64,000 nucleotides of DNA from Burkholderia ambifaria AMMD (GTDB lineage: Bacteria > Pseudomonadota > Gammaproteobacteria > Burkholderiales > Burkholderiaceae). Below the pieces are notes generated by a model. The model was not told the origin of the DNA, made no database searches, and saw only the letters and a program-made list of their open reading frames with translations. A program made the position numbers and the translations under genes. Shown piece after piece: positions 22,349 to 31,507 of this stretch. Within the stretch, counting starts at the first letter, position 1; every line of letters starts with the position of its first letter. The DNA is taken from positions 2,046,001 through 2,110,000 of the forward strand of contig NC_008390.1 of the NCBI RefSeq assembly GCF_000203915.1. The letters are read 5' to 3'.

Positions 22349-23863
22349 TTATTGCACCACGGTTTGCGTCGCGCGTTCAAATGTCTTTTCCGGATTTATC
22401 AGTTTGAAATTCAACAATTCGTCGGAATTAAGCACTCTCACGCCCGACGAAGTCTTCGCAACGCCATAAATCGGGCCTCGCACGGCCCGAGCGGCAAATA
22501 CCGGCTTTGTCGGCAGATTTGGGATTCGCGCGTCGGAGAGTGCGTACATATCGTCTACATAGACCAAATCGTTGATCGCTGCCCTTAAGGTCGCGTACTG
22601 CTCCATGGTGATCGATCCATTGAGCAACTTGTCGTTCAATGCTTTGTAAGCCGAAGCCTTTTCCTTCGCTTCATTTTTTGTTCGCTGCAAGAACGCGTCG
22701 ATCTTTTGCTGGGTTATGCAAGGCTGCGCCGCATCTGTTAAATCGACGAAGTACTTCTGCGTCGCCGCGTTACAGGACACTGCCAAGGCCGTTCCAAGAT
22801 TTACCGTGATCAAGGTGCGCCCCGTATAAGAAACTGTGGTATTCCAACGTATTCCTTGAGAGAAGCTTGCACTGCTATACCCACCATTAACGGACACCGA
22901 AAAACCAAATAGGCTCAATCCTCCACCGCCACCTCCAGCGACCGCTGGGGCTTCTGGATTTGGCTCGAACTTAAAATACTTATCACCAGAAATCGCATAT
23001 TTGTTTATCTCTTCGAACAATGATTTAGTCATTTCCATCACTTGCCGGCCATATTTTTCATTATCGAGCGTCCCTTCTTTCATATTAAAAGTGCACGCAC
23101 CGGATTTCTGCAAGTCTTGGGCGATACGATTGTAGCTTGCTCCACCTATGCGAAACCACCCAAAAGATGCAGACGCCCCCACTGACGTCCGAACCTGACT
23201 CCAAACTTGGCTGAGATCGCAATCAACGATGGCAGTCCACGGGTCACCAACGAACTCCGATTTTCCTGTTATGTTCACGCCGATCGCAGGATTTGCCGGT
23301 ATATCGGTCGGAGACCCACCAATCGACAGATTTGCGACAATCTGCGCAAATCCTGAATTTAAACTTCCAACCGAAAATGCAGAATCACTTCCGATAGAAA
23401 ATGTTGACGCCCATTTTTGCTCGACCGGGTCTCCAAAACCATCAATATTGTTCAGTAAGATCGATTCTATTTTTGAATCGGTTAACCTCAATGGAAGTAA
23501 TTTTGGCGCCACCAAACCGAAATCCTTCGATATTTGCTTGGTCAATTTTTCACGCTGGGATTGTGAAAGATCGATCGAGAATACTCCACTGACAATCGAA
23601 CCGGCTTTGCTTTTGATAGAGCCATCAGCTTGCTTTACCAAAAATGGCTTTCCAATACCAAAGTACTTGACCTCGAAAGATTTGAGACGGTCACCCAAGG
23701 TATCTGTTGTTGACAACGGCAAATACCAAAACTGAGCTGGATCCCCATCATCTTGATATGCGATTGCCCCTGCTATCGATGTCCCCTTGCTCAGCAGCGG
23801 AGCAGCGAAAACCGCACAATTGATTAATGAGAAAGTCACGGCGACCAGGTGAACTATGCGCAT
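22349..23863 (-). CDS. Large exported protein of unknown function
   Basis: A 504-residue protein with a Sec signal peptide (VAVTFSLINCAVFAAP). The mature part has four cysteines (VDCDLS, GACTFN, VSCNAA, QPCITQ), enough for two disulfides, and a Gly6 tract near residue 310 leading to GLSLFGFSVSVNGGYSSASF, a glycine/serine-rich amphipathic stretch that could insert in a membrane or form a beta-hairpin. The C-terminus has a helical region (about 385-430). No family recognised. Low GC and mobile debris downstream of its start side point to horizontal transfer. Confidence 0.6.
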   Translation of the reverse strand: MRIVHLVAVTFSLINCAVFAAPLLSKGTSIAGAIAYQDDGDPAQFWYLPLSTTDTLGDRLKSFEVKYFGIGKPFLVKQADGSIKSKAGSIVSGVFSIDLSQSQREKLTKQISKDFGLVAPKLLPLRLTDSKIESILLNNIDGFGDPVEQKWASTFSIGSDSAFSVGSLNSGFAQIVANLSIGGSPTDIPANPAIGVNITGKSEFVGDPWTAIVDCDLSQVWSQVRTSVGASASFGWFRIGGASYNRIAQDLQKSGACTFNMKEGTLDNEKYGRQVMEMTKSLFEEINKYAISGDKYFKFEPNPEAPAVAGGGGGGLSLFGFSVSVNGGYSSASFSQGIRWNTTVSYTGRTLITVNLGTALAVSCNAATQKYFVDLTDAAQPCITQQKIDAFLQRTKNEAKEKASAYKALNDKLLNGSITMEQYATLRAAINDLVYVDDMYALSDARIPNLPTKPVFAARAVRGPIYGVAKTSSGVRVLNSDELLNFKLINPEKTFERATQTVVQ

Positions 23864-23969
23864 TTTAGTCTCCTCTGTTGTTTTCTTAAGCTCGCGACAT
23901 TGTCTTTAATGTTAGGAAGCTTAGTCTCTAGTTTCAAGTGCCATGCCTAGAATGACGTAGGGTGTTGCG

Positions 23970-24110
23970 ATGAAGGGGAGCTACTGGCATCTGAGCGCCG
24001 AGGAACGCGCGGCGATCGTGATTAACATTCGAAAAGTGCGGCGGCGATCGCGCGGATGCTCGCGTGCGCAACCTCGATGGTGACGCGCGAACTCAAGCGC
24101 TGTCGACCGG
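23970..24110 (+). pseudogene. IS30-family transposase remnant
   Basis: ATG 23970 opens MKGSYWHLSAEERAAIVI, the conserved IS30 N-terminus (HLSAEERAAI), and after a one-base shift near 24030 the reading continues AAIARMLACATSMVTRELKR, the HTH of the same family. Nothing of the DDE catalytic part remains. Confidence 0.65.
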
Positions 24111-24149
24111 CTCAACGTTCGCGGCGACGCTGTGGCAATTCGTTCCAGC

Positions 24150-24230
24150 ACGCGAAAAAGGGGGTATTTGAGGGGGTATCAAACGACAACGTCTTGTAAA
24201 AATCCTTTACTACTCAGCAACTTATGATCA
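24150..24230. other. Possible relic of a P4-type integrase leader
   Basis: GGGGGTATTTGAGGGGGTAT (tandem GGGGGTAT) is followed by TGTAAAAATCCTTTAC. From memory, this pair resembles the stretch between attP and the integrase start in P4-type islands of Proteobacteria. No integrase reading frame follows. If right, it marks the scar of an island that lost its integrase. Confidence 0.35.
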
Positions 24231-24429
24231 CAAATGTCAATGCAACTTCCACATGACGATATGTCTGATCACTTCGTTCGCTCCAGTTCGTGGTAGTTCG
24301 TCACATCATACCCCGCGCTACGCTGTTGTTTTTATACAGTGCTTCGGCCGGACGGTTTCAAAAAGACCACGTAAGGCCGTCAGCTTTCGCGTCGGGTTAT
24401 TCGCCTCAGGCATCGGAACAGTTCCTGAC

Positions 24430-24700
24430 AGCGCGAACGTCAACGACGTCACACAGTTGCTGCCGCGGATCGACGCGATTCCGCCAATTCGCGGATTGCG
24501 CGGCCACCCGCTGCACGGAACCGCGTTTGGCCTATGCCGATCGCGGCCAAGACTTCGAGTGACATCGACGAGCGTCGCTCAATCGTGGTATAGAGCCGGC
24601 GATCGCGAGGTACCGTACCGGCATTCACGGCGCGTTCCTCGACCGCGGCTGCGATCTGATGCTGGAATACGGTTCACCGGGCCGGCCGATCTTTACGAGA
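24430..24700 (+). pseudogene. IS5-family transposase remnant
   Basis: One frame reads DVTQLLPRIDAIPPIRGLRG, another EPRLAYADRGQDFE and further on IARYRTGIHGAFLDRGCDLM. In order these match the C-terminal part of IS5 (IS427-type) transposases: target-binding loop, YADRGYD DDE region and C-terminal tail. At least two frameshifts and internal loss; not functional. Confidence 0.6.
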
Positions 24701-24855
24701 CCGTCTCTAATGACACAAATACTTATCGTGCCCAACTGTCGTAAATGACAGTTACCCATTTTAGTGATTGGGAATAACGTCCGTTCATCCATTAAATGCC
24801 GGCGTATGGATACGACAAACATAAAGAGCCGGTGCTTGGTCGGTGGAGGAGATAG

Positions 24856-25785
24856 ATGAGCAAGATGCTGTATCGGTTTGCGTTCGTCGCGACATTTATC
24901 TGGGCCGCTTCGGTCAACGCAGCCGAGGTGCTAAGCACCGCCACCGCCCACACAGCGCGCGACATGTGGCATCAATACATGGATACGCACGGAGACTGCG
25001 GCAGCAATACCGCTCCCGTATTTTTATGCACCGGCATCATCATTCGCGAAACCGTACCGGGGCCAGGCTATTATTCGTGGCAACCTTCTCCTGAAGACGT
25101 GGCAACCGGTCGCGTCTCGTTTTCCTATCTTCGTAAAGACGCAAAATTCGGCGGATTCAAGAACGGTGGCTCGAACGGCTTCACGCTGTTTCCGGTTCTG
25201 GGACCGTACAAAGGGCCGGCGGACAAAACGAAGCTTGAGGTACTGTGCGCTTTTCCCATGGACGGCTGGACCGACCGCCGATCGACGGACCATGGGTGCG
25301 GACCGACGCAAACGTTCCCTGCGCAGAGCGTCCTTTGTCAGCAGCAAGGGATCGTTACCGCTGAAGCATGGTTGAACCATTGGAACGCGGCGCCTGCTGG
25401 AAGTAATAGAAACCTTTATCAATGCGGTTTCGATGTGCGGCACGGTTCACCCTTTGGTGATACAACCGGTGCATTTAACCAGTTGATCAGGGCAATGCAA
25501 CTACTGGGCGAGACCGAGTTCCACGACCACAATGAGCTCGTGATCGACGCGTGGCCGGCAAACCTCAATCCCGCAGAGCTACCGATTCAATCGTTCTTCT
25601 ATGTGGCGAGCGGTTCGGAGGCCGGTGGCCAAGCGCTCGCGAATGCGCAAAAGGATCAGAAGGATTATTACGACGTCACCAACGGCGACTTCGTCCCGAT
25701 CGTCCGTATCACTCCACCGCAGTCGATGAGTGACGACTACGATTTTCATTTCAGACCGGAAGATCAAGCCGTTCCGATTCCGTAA
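24856..25785 (+). CDS. Halovibrin-like secreted protein (HvnA family)
   Basis: A 309-residue secreted protein with a Sec signal (MSKMLYRFAFVATFIWAASV, cleavage after NAA). The mature part resembles HvnA-type proteins known from Vibrio fischeri and pseudomonads, first described as secreted NAD-consuming enzymes: FLCTGIIIRETVPGPGYYSW, GRVSFSYLRKDAKF, LEVLCAFPMDGWTDRR and GAFNQLIRAMQLLGE follow in family order; several cysteines suggest disulfides. GGAGGA five bases upstream of ATG. It stands alone among mobile-element relics, a cargo gene. Family call is from memory of the sequence pattern. Confidence 0.65.
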   Translation: MSKMLYRFAFVATFIWAASVNAAEVLSTATAHTARDMWHQYMDTHGDCGSNTAPVFLCTGIIIRETVPGPGYYSWQPSPEDVATGRVSFSYLRKDAKFGGFKNGGSNGFTLFPVLGPYKGPADKTKLEVLCAFPMDGWTDRRSTDHGCGPTQTFPAQSVLCQQQGIVTAEAWLNHWNAAPAGSNRNLYQCGFDVRHGSPFGDTTGAFNQLIRAMQLLGETEFHDHNELVIDAWPANLNPAELPIQSFFYVASGSEAGGQALANAQKDQKDYYDVTNGDFVPIVRITPPQSMSDDYDFHFRPEDQAVPIP

Positions 25786-25899
25786 GTCGGCTCACGGGCA
25801 GGTAAGGTAACCACACGTGGGGGCCCGCCCGCCGCAGCGCGATTCGAAACAGGCACGTGGCGCGGGTTCTTCTCGCGCTGCGGCTTGGTGACGGTAGTA

Positions 25900-26126
25900 G
25901 CGACTCGATCAGTGTCGGCAATTCATCGTCGATGACGAGCTTGCCAATCTCCACGATCCCGGTTGCTCACAATTCCGGGGGCGAACCGCTCGCCGCGGCA
26001 CCATCATCGTCAGCACGACCGACGCACCATTCTCGATGAAGAACCCCGAGCACATCGAGACGGCAAACCGAATAGAGATCCGGCTCGTCGAGCAGGATCT
26101 CCTCCCCGCCTTCAAGGATCTGTAAC
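25900..26126 (+). pseudogene. 3' fragment of an unidentified gene
   Basis: An open frame without a start codon reads CRQFIVDDELANLHDPGCSQ and later GTIIVSTTDAPFSMKNPEHI, ending QDLLPAFKDL at TAA 26124-26126. It has coding character and ends just before a strong hairpin (stem ATGCCGGCGCG, 26133-26164), so it looks like the tail of a gene cut off at about 25900. I do not recognise the family. The rest of 25786-25899 shows nothing. Confidence 0.5.
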
Positions 26127-26229
26127 CGACCATGCCGGCGCGATAATCCGCGCGCCGGCATCGTCGGTTAGAACAGCCCCACAGGCTGCGCCGCGTCCTC
26201 CCCGCTACAGATGATCCGGTCGTTGCGCT

Positions 26230-26760
26230 TCACTTGATCAATTGCAGCACCTCGCGAAAGCGCGGATGCCGACTGGATCCGAGCCATTCGAACGCGATCA
26301 TCTCGACGGTCGCGATCTCCACGCCGTTCGCCCTGAGCCTGCCGATTGCCGCTTCCCGATCGACCGTTTTGCGGGAACCCACGGCGTCGCTGACCACCGT
26401 GACTTTACGGCCGCTCCGCAATAAGCCGAAGGCCGTTTGCAACACGCAGACGTGTGCCTCGCAACCGGCAACGATGACGCGGTTGCGTTCGGCCGGAAGC
26501 GCATCGGCCAGACCATCCGTGCACGCGTCGAAATGGTCCTTGGCCACGATGTCCGAGCACAACCCTTTGATCTCCGACACGCTCTCGCCGAGCCGTAGCG
26601 GGCTTTGTTCGGTCCCGACGACCGGCACCTCGAATATCCGTGCAATACGGCCGAGTCGAACGGCCTGCGCCACGACGGACGCGCCGTCGTGGATCGCCGG
26701 CATCAGTCGTGTCTGAAAATCGACCAATACGAGCACTGAATCGTCGGGTACGTGCAGCAC
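26230..26760 (-). CDS. Isochorismatase-family cysteine hydrolase (YcaC-like)
   Basis: A 176-residue isochorismatase-fold enzyme. The triad is visible: Asp in VLVLVDFQTRLMP, Lys in VAKDHFDACTD, Cys in VAGCEAHVCVLQTA. YcaC-like members hydrolyse amide or similar bonds in small molecules; substrate unknown. GTG 26760 with GGAG 8 bases upstream was chosen; the longer reading upstream is low in coding character. It stands alone at the edge of the accessory region. Confidence 0.75.
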   Translation of the reverse strand: MLHVPDDSVLVLVDFQTRLMPAIHDGASVVAQAVRLGRIARIFEVPVVGTEQSPLRLGESVSEIKGLCSDIVAKDHFDACTDGLADALPAERNRVIVAGCEAHVCVLQTAFGLLRSGRKVTVVSDAVGSRKTVDREAAIGRLRANGVEIATVEMIAFEWLGSSRHPRFREVLQLIK

Positions 26761-27522
26761 CGCGCATTCTCCAAAATGATGTAAAGACAACCTCCTCCGT
26801 TCGCCGACCAGATGCAACGCCCCGCTCAGTGAAGGGCCGAAATCGACAGCGGAGGAAGCCTCCAAGCCTACCAAATTTATCGATAACGACGGATGATCTC
26901 GAACGCTGCGGTCCGCGCAGAACTCGGAAGCGGCATAGCGCGACCGCACTCGGCCCCATGCCGGGAACACCGATTGCTGAAGCGGCGGCCGCGCCGAATT
27001 CGCAGAATCCGACGTCGTCGGCTCAACCACCCGTCAAGCACCGGCAAATGACCTATACCGACATCCATTGCCGATCGATTTTCGCCAAATTTCAAATTCG
27101 ATTATCTCAAATTCATCCCGATTCGAACATTTTACCGACCCATCTGGCAATAATTGCATCCAGCTTTGAAGCGATCAGCCAAGAGTATTCAAAATCATTA
27201 TTGACTCCATCTTTATTCGAACTTTAGAATCCCCCACGACAGCTTACGTTTCATCCCCCTGCAGCACGCGCGGCGCTTCCAGCGCCATGCGGGGATGCCT
27301 GCGGAAGAAGTCATTCATGCCTCACAGGGGTGAAGCCTCTTTTCGTTTTTTCAATTCGGGCATTAACCGCCTGCCGGTTATTCCGTCCAATTCACCCGCA
27401 TCACGCCCGGATTAAATCACGCATTCATCCGAATGCCGTCGCACCGGAGGAAAGCAGGCCGAGCGCCCGCTGTTTCAATCATCCTCATAAAAAAAATCAC
27501 CATTCACCAGGAGGGACATCAC
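26761..27522. other. Gene-free stretch before the core genome
   Basis: About 760 bases, AT-rich around 27070-27240, with no frame showing convincing coding. A ribosome site and ATG of the following gene lie at its end. It appears to be the right flank of the accessory region; no repeats or RNA genes seen. Confidence 0.4.
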
Positions 27523-29664
27523 ATGCATCGTTTCGCGAAGTCGCTGTGTATGGGATTCGTCTGCGCCGGCCTGCTCGCGGCCTGTAACGACGACGACGTC
27601 AAGCCGGCCAATCCGCCGTCGAACCAGGCCGCCCTGTCGTTCCGCATGGACGCCGGCGGACAGATCAATGCGTTCTACCGGCAGGACCAGGTCGCCGCGC
27701 ATCTGCTGGTGCGTTCGTCGACGAAACCGCGCCTGCTCGTGGTGTTTCCGGCCGGCAACAGCGGCACCGGGCTGTGGTTCGACGATACCGCGCAGCCGGT
27801 GAACTGGAGCCTCGACACGCCGCCCGCCGCGCTGTCGGCACCCGACACGCACGGTCGTCCGCTGCACGGCATCGGTGCCGACGTGTCGGTCGACACCGAT
27901 ACGCTGACGATCCGCCAAGGCGTGCTCAGCAACGTGCGCTTCCTGCGCGACTTCAACGGCGGTGCGACGATTCCGCCGGAGATCGTCACCGCCCCGACGA
28001 TCCAGGGCAGCGCCGCGCAATGGCAGCGCGACCGGATCGACGGCGCCCCCGGCTACGCGCTGCGCATCACGCTGCGCGACGGCGGCAGCATCGCGCCGGC
28101 CGCGGGCGGCAAGCTCGTGCTGCGCGCGGCGCCCGGCTCCCGCACGCTGAAACTGCACGTCGACGCGCTGTCTGGCGAGACGCCGTTGTCGCCGATCACG
28201 CGCGCCGACCTGCTCGCGCCGTCCGTGAACCCCGACCCGGTCAGCCAGAACGTGCTCGAATTCCTGAGCTTCCACGACAAGCTGCTGGCCGGCTCGTGGC
28301 AGTACGACACCTACTTCGGCCGCGACACGCTGATCTCGGTGCGCATGCTGATGCCGGTGCTGGCGCCGGCGGCGATCGAGGCCGGCCTGACGTCGGTGCT
28401 GAGCCGCCTGTCGAACGACGGCAAGGTCGCGCACGAGGAAGGCATCGGCGAATTCGCGCTGGTCGACAACGCGAAGAAGGGCCGGCCGAACGATGCGACG
28501 CCGGCCTACGACTACAAGATGATCGACAGCGACTACCTGCTCGCGCCGATCGCGGCGGCCTGGCTGATCGACGACACGCGCGGCCAGGCGCGCGCGGCCG
28601 CCTATCTCGCGCAACGCGGCAGCGACGGCCAGACCAACGGCAGCCGGCTCGTCGTCAACCTGCTGCACGTCGCGGCGACCGCGCAGCCATTCGCGCAGCA
28701 GCCGTCGGTCGCGAACCTGATTCGCCTGCGGCCCGGCGAGATCGTCGGCAACTGGCGCGACAGCACCGACGGGCTCGGCGGCGGCGTCTACCCGTATGAC
28801 GTGAATGCCGTGCTCGTGCCGGCCGCGCTGCGCGCGGCGAACGCGTTCCTCGCGCGCGGCTTGCTCGATCCGTACCTGGACGCCGGCCAACGCGCGGCGC
28901 TCGCGAACACGGCGACCGAAGCGGCCACCTGGGAGCAGCAGGCGCCGCCGCTGTTCCAGGTGAGCGTGCCGGCCGCGCAGGCGGCGACCGACGTGTCGAC
29001 CTATGCGCCGTCCGCCGGCGTGCCGGCCGGCACCGCGCCGAGCGCGCCGCTGTCGTTCTACGCGCTGTCGCTCGACCAGCAAGGCGCCCCGATTCCGGTC
29101 ATGAATTCCGACGGCGGCTTCGCGCTGCTGTTCGGCACGCCGCCGGACGACGAACTGCGGCGCATCGTCGCCGACGTGACGCGGCCCTTCCCGACCGGGC
29201 TCGTCACCGATGTCGGGATGCTGATCGCGAACCCCGCGTATGCGAGCCAGACGCTGTGGCCGAAGTTCACGAGTTCCGCGTATCACGGCACGGTGATCTG
29301 GTCCTGGCAGCAGGCGATGTGGGTCGCCGGGCTCGATCGCCAGCTCGCGCGCCAGGACCTGTCGGACACGACGCGCACGCTGCTGACGCAGGCACGGCAG
29401 ACGATCTGGCAGGTGATCTCGAACGGGCGCGACATGCGCACGTCGGAGATGTGGACCTGGTCGTACGTCAACGGCCAGTACCGGCCAGACGCATTCGGCA
29501 CGCGCAGCGCGGATGCGACCGAGGCCAACGCGGCGCAGCTGTGGAGCACGACGTATCTCGCGATCCGTGATCCGCAACTGCGCACGGGCAAGTACTGGTG
29601 GCAGGCATCACAGCGGTTGCAGGACGCGCAGCCGGCGAACACGGCGGCGATTGCGTCGCGATAG
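27523..29664 (+). CDS. Lipoprotein with debranching-enzyme-like glycosidase fold
   Basis: A 713-residue lipoprotein: signal peptide with lipobox LAAC (Cys21). The middle contains WQYDTYFGRDTLISVRMLMP, the signature of amylo-alpha-1,6-glucosidase/GDE_C (alpha/alpha)6-barrel enzymes, and later aromatic-rich blocks (GTVIWSWQQAMWVAG, EMWTWSYVNGQYR) fit a carbohydrate-binding cleft. The N-terminal 250 residues are beta-rich. It is probably periplasmic or envelope-bound and acts on an oligosaccharide or glycan; substrate unknown. GAGG before ATG 27523 decides the start. A terminator follows. Confidence 0.7.
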   Translation: MHRFAKSLCMGFVCAGLLAACNDDDVKPANPPSNQAALSFRMDAGGQINAFYRQDQVAAHLLVRSSTKPRLLVVFPAGNSGTGLWFDDTAQPVNWSLDTPPAALSAPDTHGRPLHGIGADVSVDTDTLTIRQGVLSNVRFLRDFNGGATIPPEIVTAPTIQGSAAQWQRDRIDGAPGYALRITLRDGGSIAPAAGGKLVLRAAPGSRTLKLHVDALSGETPLSPITRADLLAPSVNPDPVSQNVLEFLSFHDKLLAGSWQYDTYFGRDTLISVRMLMPVLAPAAIEAGLTSVLSRLSNDGKVAHEEGIGEFALVDNAKKGRPNDATPAYDYKMIDSDYLLAPIAAAWLIDDTRGQARAAAYLAQRGSDGQTNGSRLVVNLLHVAATAQPFAQQPSVANLIRLRPGEIVGNWRDSTDGLGGGVYPYDVNAVLVPAALRAANAFLARGLLDPYLDAGQRAALANTATEAATWEQQAPPLFQVSVPAAQAATDVSTYAPSAGVPAGTAPSAPLSFYALSLDQQGAPIPVMNSDGGFALLFGTPPDDELRRIVADVTRPFPTGLVTDVGMLIANPAYASQTLWPKFTSSAYHGTVIWSWQQAMWVAGLDRQLARQDLSDTTRTLLTQARQTIWQVISNGRDMRTSEMWTWSYVNGQYRPDAFGTRSADATEANAAQLWSTTYLAIRDPQLRTGKYWWQASQRLQDAQPANTAAIASR

Positions 29665-29682
29665 TCGGGCCGCCGGTTAAAC

Positions 29683-29719
29683 GAAAGCCCCGCGCGCATA
29701 TCCGCGGGCGGGGCTTCGT
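29683..29719 (+). terminator. Bidirectional terminator after the lipoprotein gene
   Basis: Stem GAAAGCCCCGC / GCGGGGCTTCG with a loop of about 14 bases. It ends the lipoprotein transcript and may also serve the convergent diguanylate cyclase gene. Confidence 0.65.
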
Positions 29720-29809
29720 TCGGGTTGCATGCAAAACGGCGGTACGCGGCATCGCGCCACTGCCCCACATCAATGCGCGCCACGTCGCCAGATGTGCGGC
29801 GATCTCTCG

Positions 29810-31336
29810 TCAGTGCGCGACCACGCGATTGCGCCCGTCGCGCTTCGCCTGGTACAGCCGTTCGTCGACCGCGCGCAGCAACGCGTCGACCGTACTCCCG
29901 TCGACCCCGTACTGCGCGACGCCGACGCTGACCGTCACCTGCACGCGCTTGAAATCCAGCCCGAACGGCGAACTCGCGATCGACGAACGCACGCGCTCGG
30001 CCGTCATGCGCGCGCCTTCGAGCGGCATCTCGGGCAACAGCGCCATGAACTCCTCGCCGCCGACCCGCGCGAGCGCACCCGCCGGACGAATCGCCTCGAG
30101 ACACTGGCGCACGACGCCGCGCAGCACCTCGTCGCCGATCTGGTGCCCGTATGCGTCGTTGATGTTCTTGAAGTTGTCGAGATCGAGCGCCAGCAGGCAA
30201 AACGGCGTGCCGTCGCGTTCCGCACGCACGATCTCGCGCTCGACCTGCCCGATGAACTGGCGGCGGTTCGATGCACCCGTCATCGGATCGGTCGCGGCCA
30301 TGTACTCGAGCTTCTGGTTCGTGCGCCGCAACTCCTGCAGCGCGCTATCGGTGCGCGCCATCGATTCCGACAGCCGGCTCATCAGGTCTTCCTGGCGGTA
30401 GATCGCCGAGAACGAGCGCGTCGTCTGCAGCGCCTGCACGACGCCATAGCTGAGCAGGAAGAACCCGCCCGCGAAGATCGCATGCGCGAGCCACCACATG
30501 TGATTCCACGGCTTGCCGAGGATGAACGCGACCGACGATAGCGCGAACGCCATGATCGACATCCCGTAGATCACCATCAGCGGCGAACGGATCCGCCTGG
30601 CGAGCAGCACGCCAACGTTCAGCAGCGAAAAAATCAGCGCGCCGCCTTCCATCGACAGCCGCGTGCCCAGCGCGCCGGCGACCGGCGAATACGCGATATA
30701 GGCGACCGCGACATTGATGATCAGGAAGAACGCGATCCACGGCAGCCACGTTAGCGCACGCGTGCGCTTCTCCGGCCGGTCGGGCGGATTCGAATACGAC
30801 AGCATGCCCGTCAGCAGCAGGATCGACATCACGAGCCGCGACGCGGGCCCGTACAGCAGGAACAGCCAGATATTGTGGTGCGCCATCCCGGTGAACGCCC
30901 CGTGCAGCGCGTAGATCATCGCGAAGCCGAGAAAGCCGAGTGTCAGCCAGCGCAGCAGCGGCTCGCCGGACGACCGGTAGCACACCCACGTCACGTAGGT
31001 GACGAACGCGCCTTCGAGTGTGGCGGCCGCGATCGCGATTTCATGGAATGCGTGGCTCTCGAACACGACGTGGGGGTCGCCGAAAAACCACAAATAGGCA
31101 ATCAGATAGGCCGGCAAGAGCGCGAATCCGACCAGCAGGCATTTCGCGTAGAGCCTCGCGGCCGCGCTGACGACACGCGGCGGTTCCCCGGATGCATAGG
31201 TCGTGCTCAATTTGAACCCCGTTTCGGTCTGCTGCGTGGTTCGAACGTCCACGGTGCCGGAAACGCGTGCTGCATCGTCTTCGCCGGCTACCGGAAACGC
31301 GTCGCGAGCGTCGGTGCAACGCACGCGCTGGCCCAT
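29810..31336 (-). CDS. Membrane diguanylate cyclase (GGDEF)
   Basis: About 508 residues: seven or eight transmembrane helices between about residues 45 and 310 form a membrane sensor, then a short coiled coil (ESMARTDSALQELRRTNQKL) and a GGDEF domain (about 345-508). The active motif is RVGGEEFM, an intact GGEEF, so it should make cyclic-di-GMP. The inhibitory I-site RxxD is RPAG here, so product feedback is probably lost. ATG 31336 is used; TTG 31351 is also possible. No EAL domain. Confidence 0.85.
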   Translation of the reverse strand: MGQRVRCTDARDAFPVAGEDDAARVSGTVDVRTTQQTETGFKLSTTYASGEPPRVVSAAARLYAKCLLVGFALLPAYLIAYLWFFGDPHVVFESHAFHEIAIAAATLEGAFVTYVTWVCYRSSGEPLLRWLTLGFLGFAMIYALHGAFTGMAHHNIWLFLLYGPASRLVMSILLLTGMLSYSNPPDRPEKRTRALTWLPWIAFFLIINVAVAYIAYSPVAGALGTRLSMEGGALIFSLLNVGVLLARRIRSPLMVIYGMSIMAFALSSVAFILGKPWNHMWWLAHAIFAGGFFLLSYGVVQALQTTRSFSAIYRQEDLMSRLSESMARTDSALQELRRTNQKLEYMAATDPMTGASNRRQFIGQVEREIVRAERDGTPFCLLALDLDNFKNINDAYGHQIGDEVLRGVVRQCLEAIRPAGALARVGGEEFMALLPEMPLEGARMTAERVRSSIASSPFGLDFKRVQVTVSVGVAQYGVDGSTVDALLRAVDERLYQAKRDGRNRVVAH

Positions 31337-31507
31337 CCCGCCGAAAGGCAAATGTCAGAGCAAGTATAGATGCGTCAATTCGTTTGACAAGTAAGGGGAA
31401 ACGGCAGCATCGAATGAATGCGTTTTACTTCCGGTTCCTTTCGAATGGCCTGCGAAGGCCGGCGTTCGCGGCTTCCACTCGAGAAGCCGCGAGTCGGTCA
31501 GTCGAAA

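Noticed and set aside
26640..27227. Rightward 195-codon frame opposite the isochorismatase gene
   Set aside because: Mostly the complement of a real gene; composition is not coding-like.
27475..29577. Long leftward frame of 700 codons over the lipoprotein gene
   Set aside because: Arg-rich antisense shadow of high-GC coding DNA; no ribosome site.
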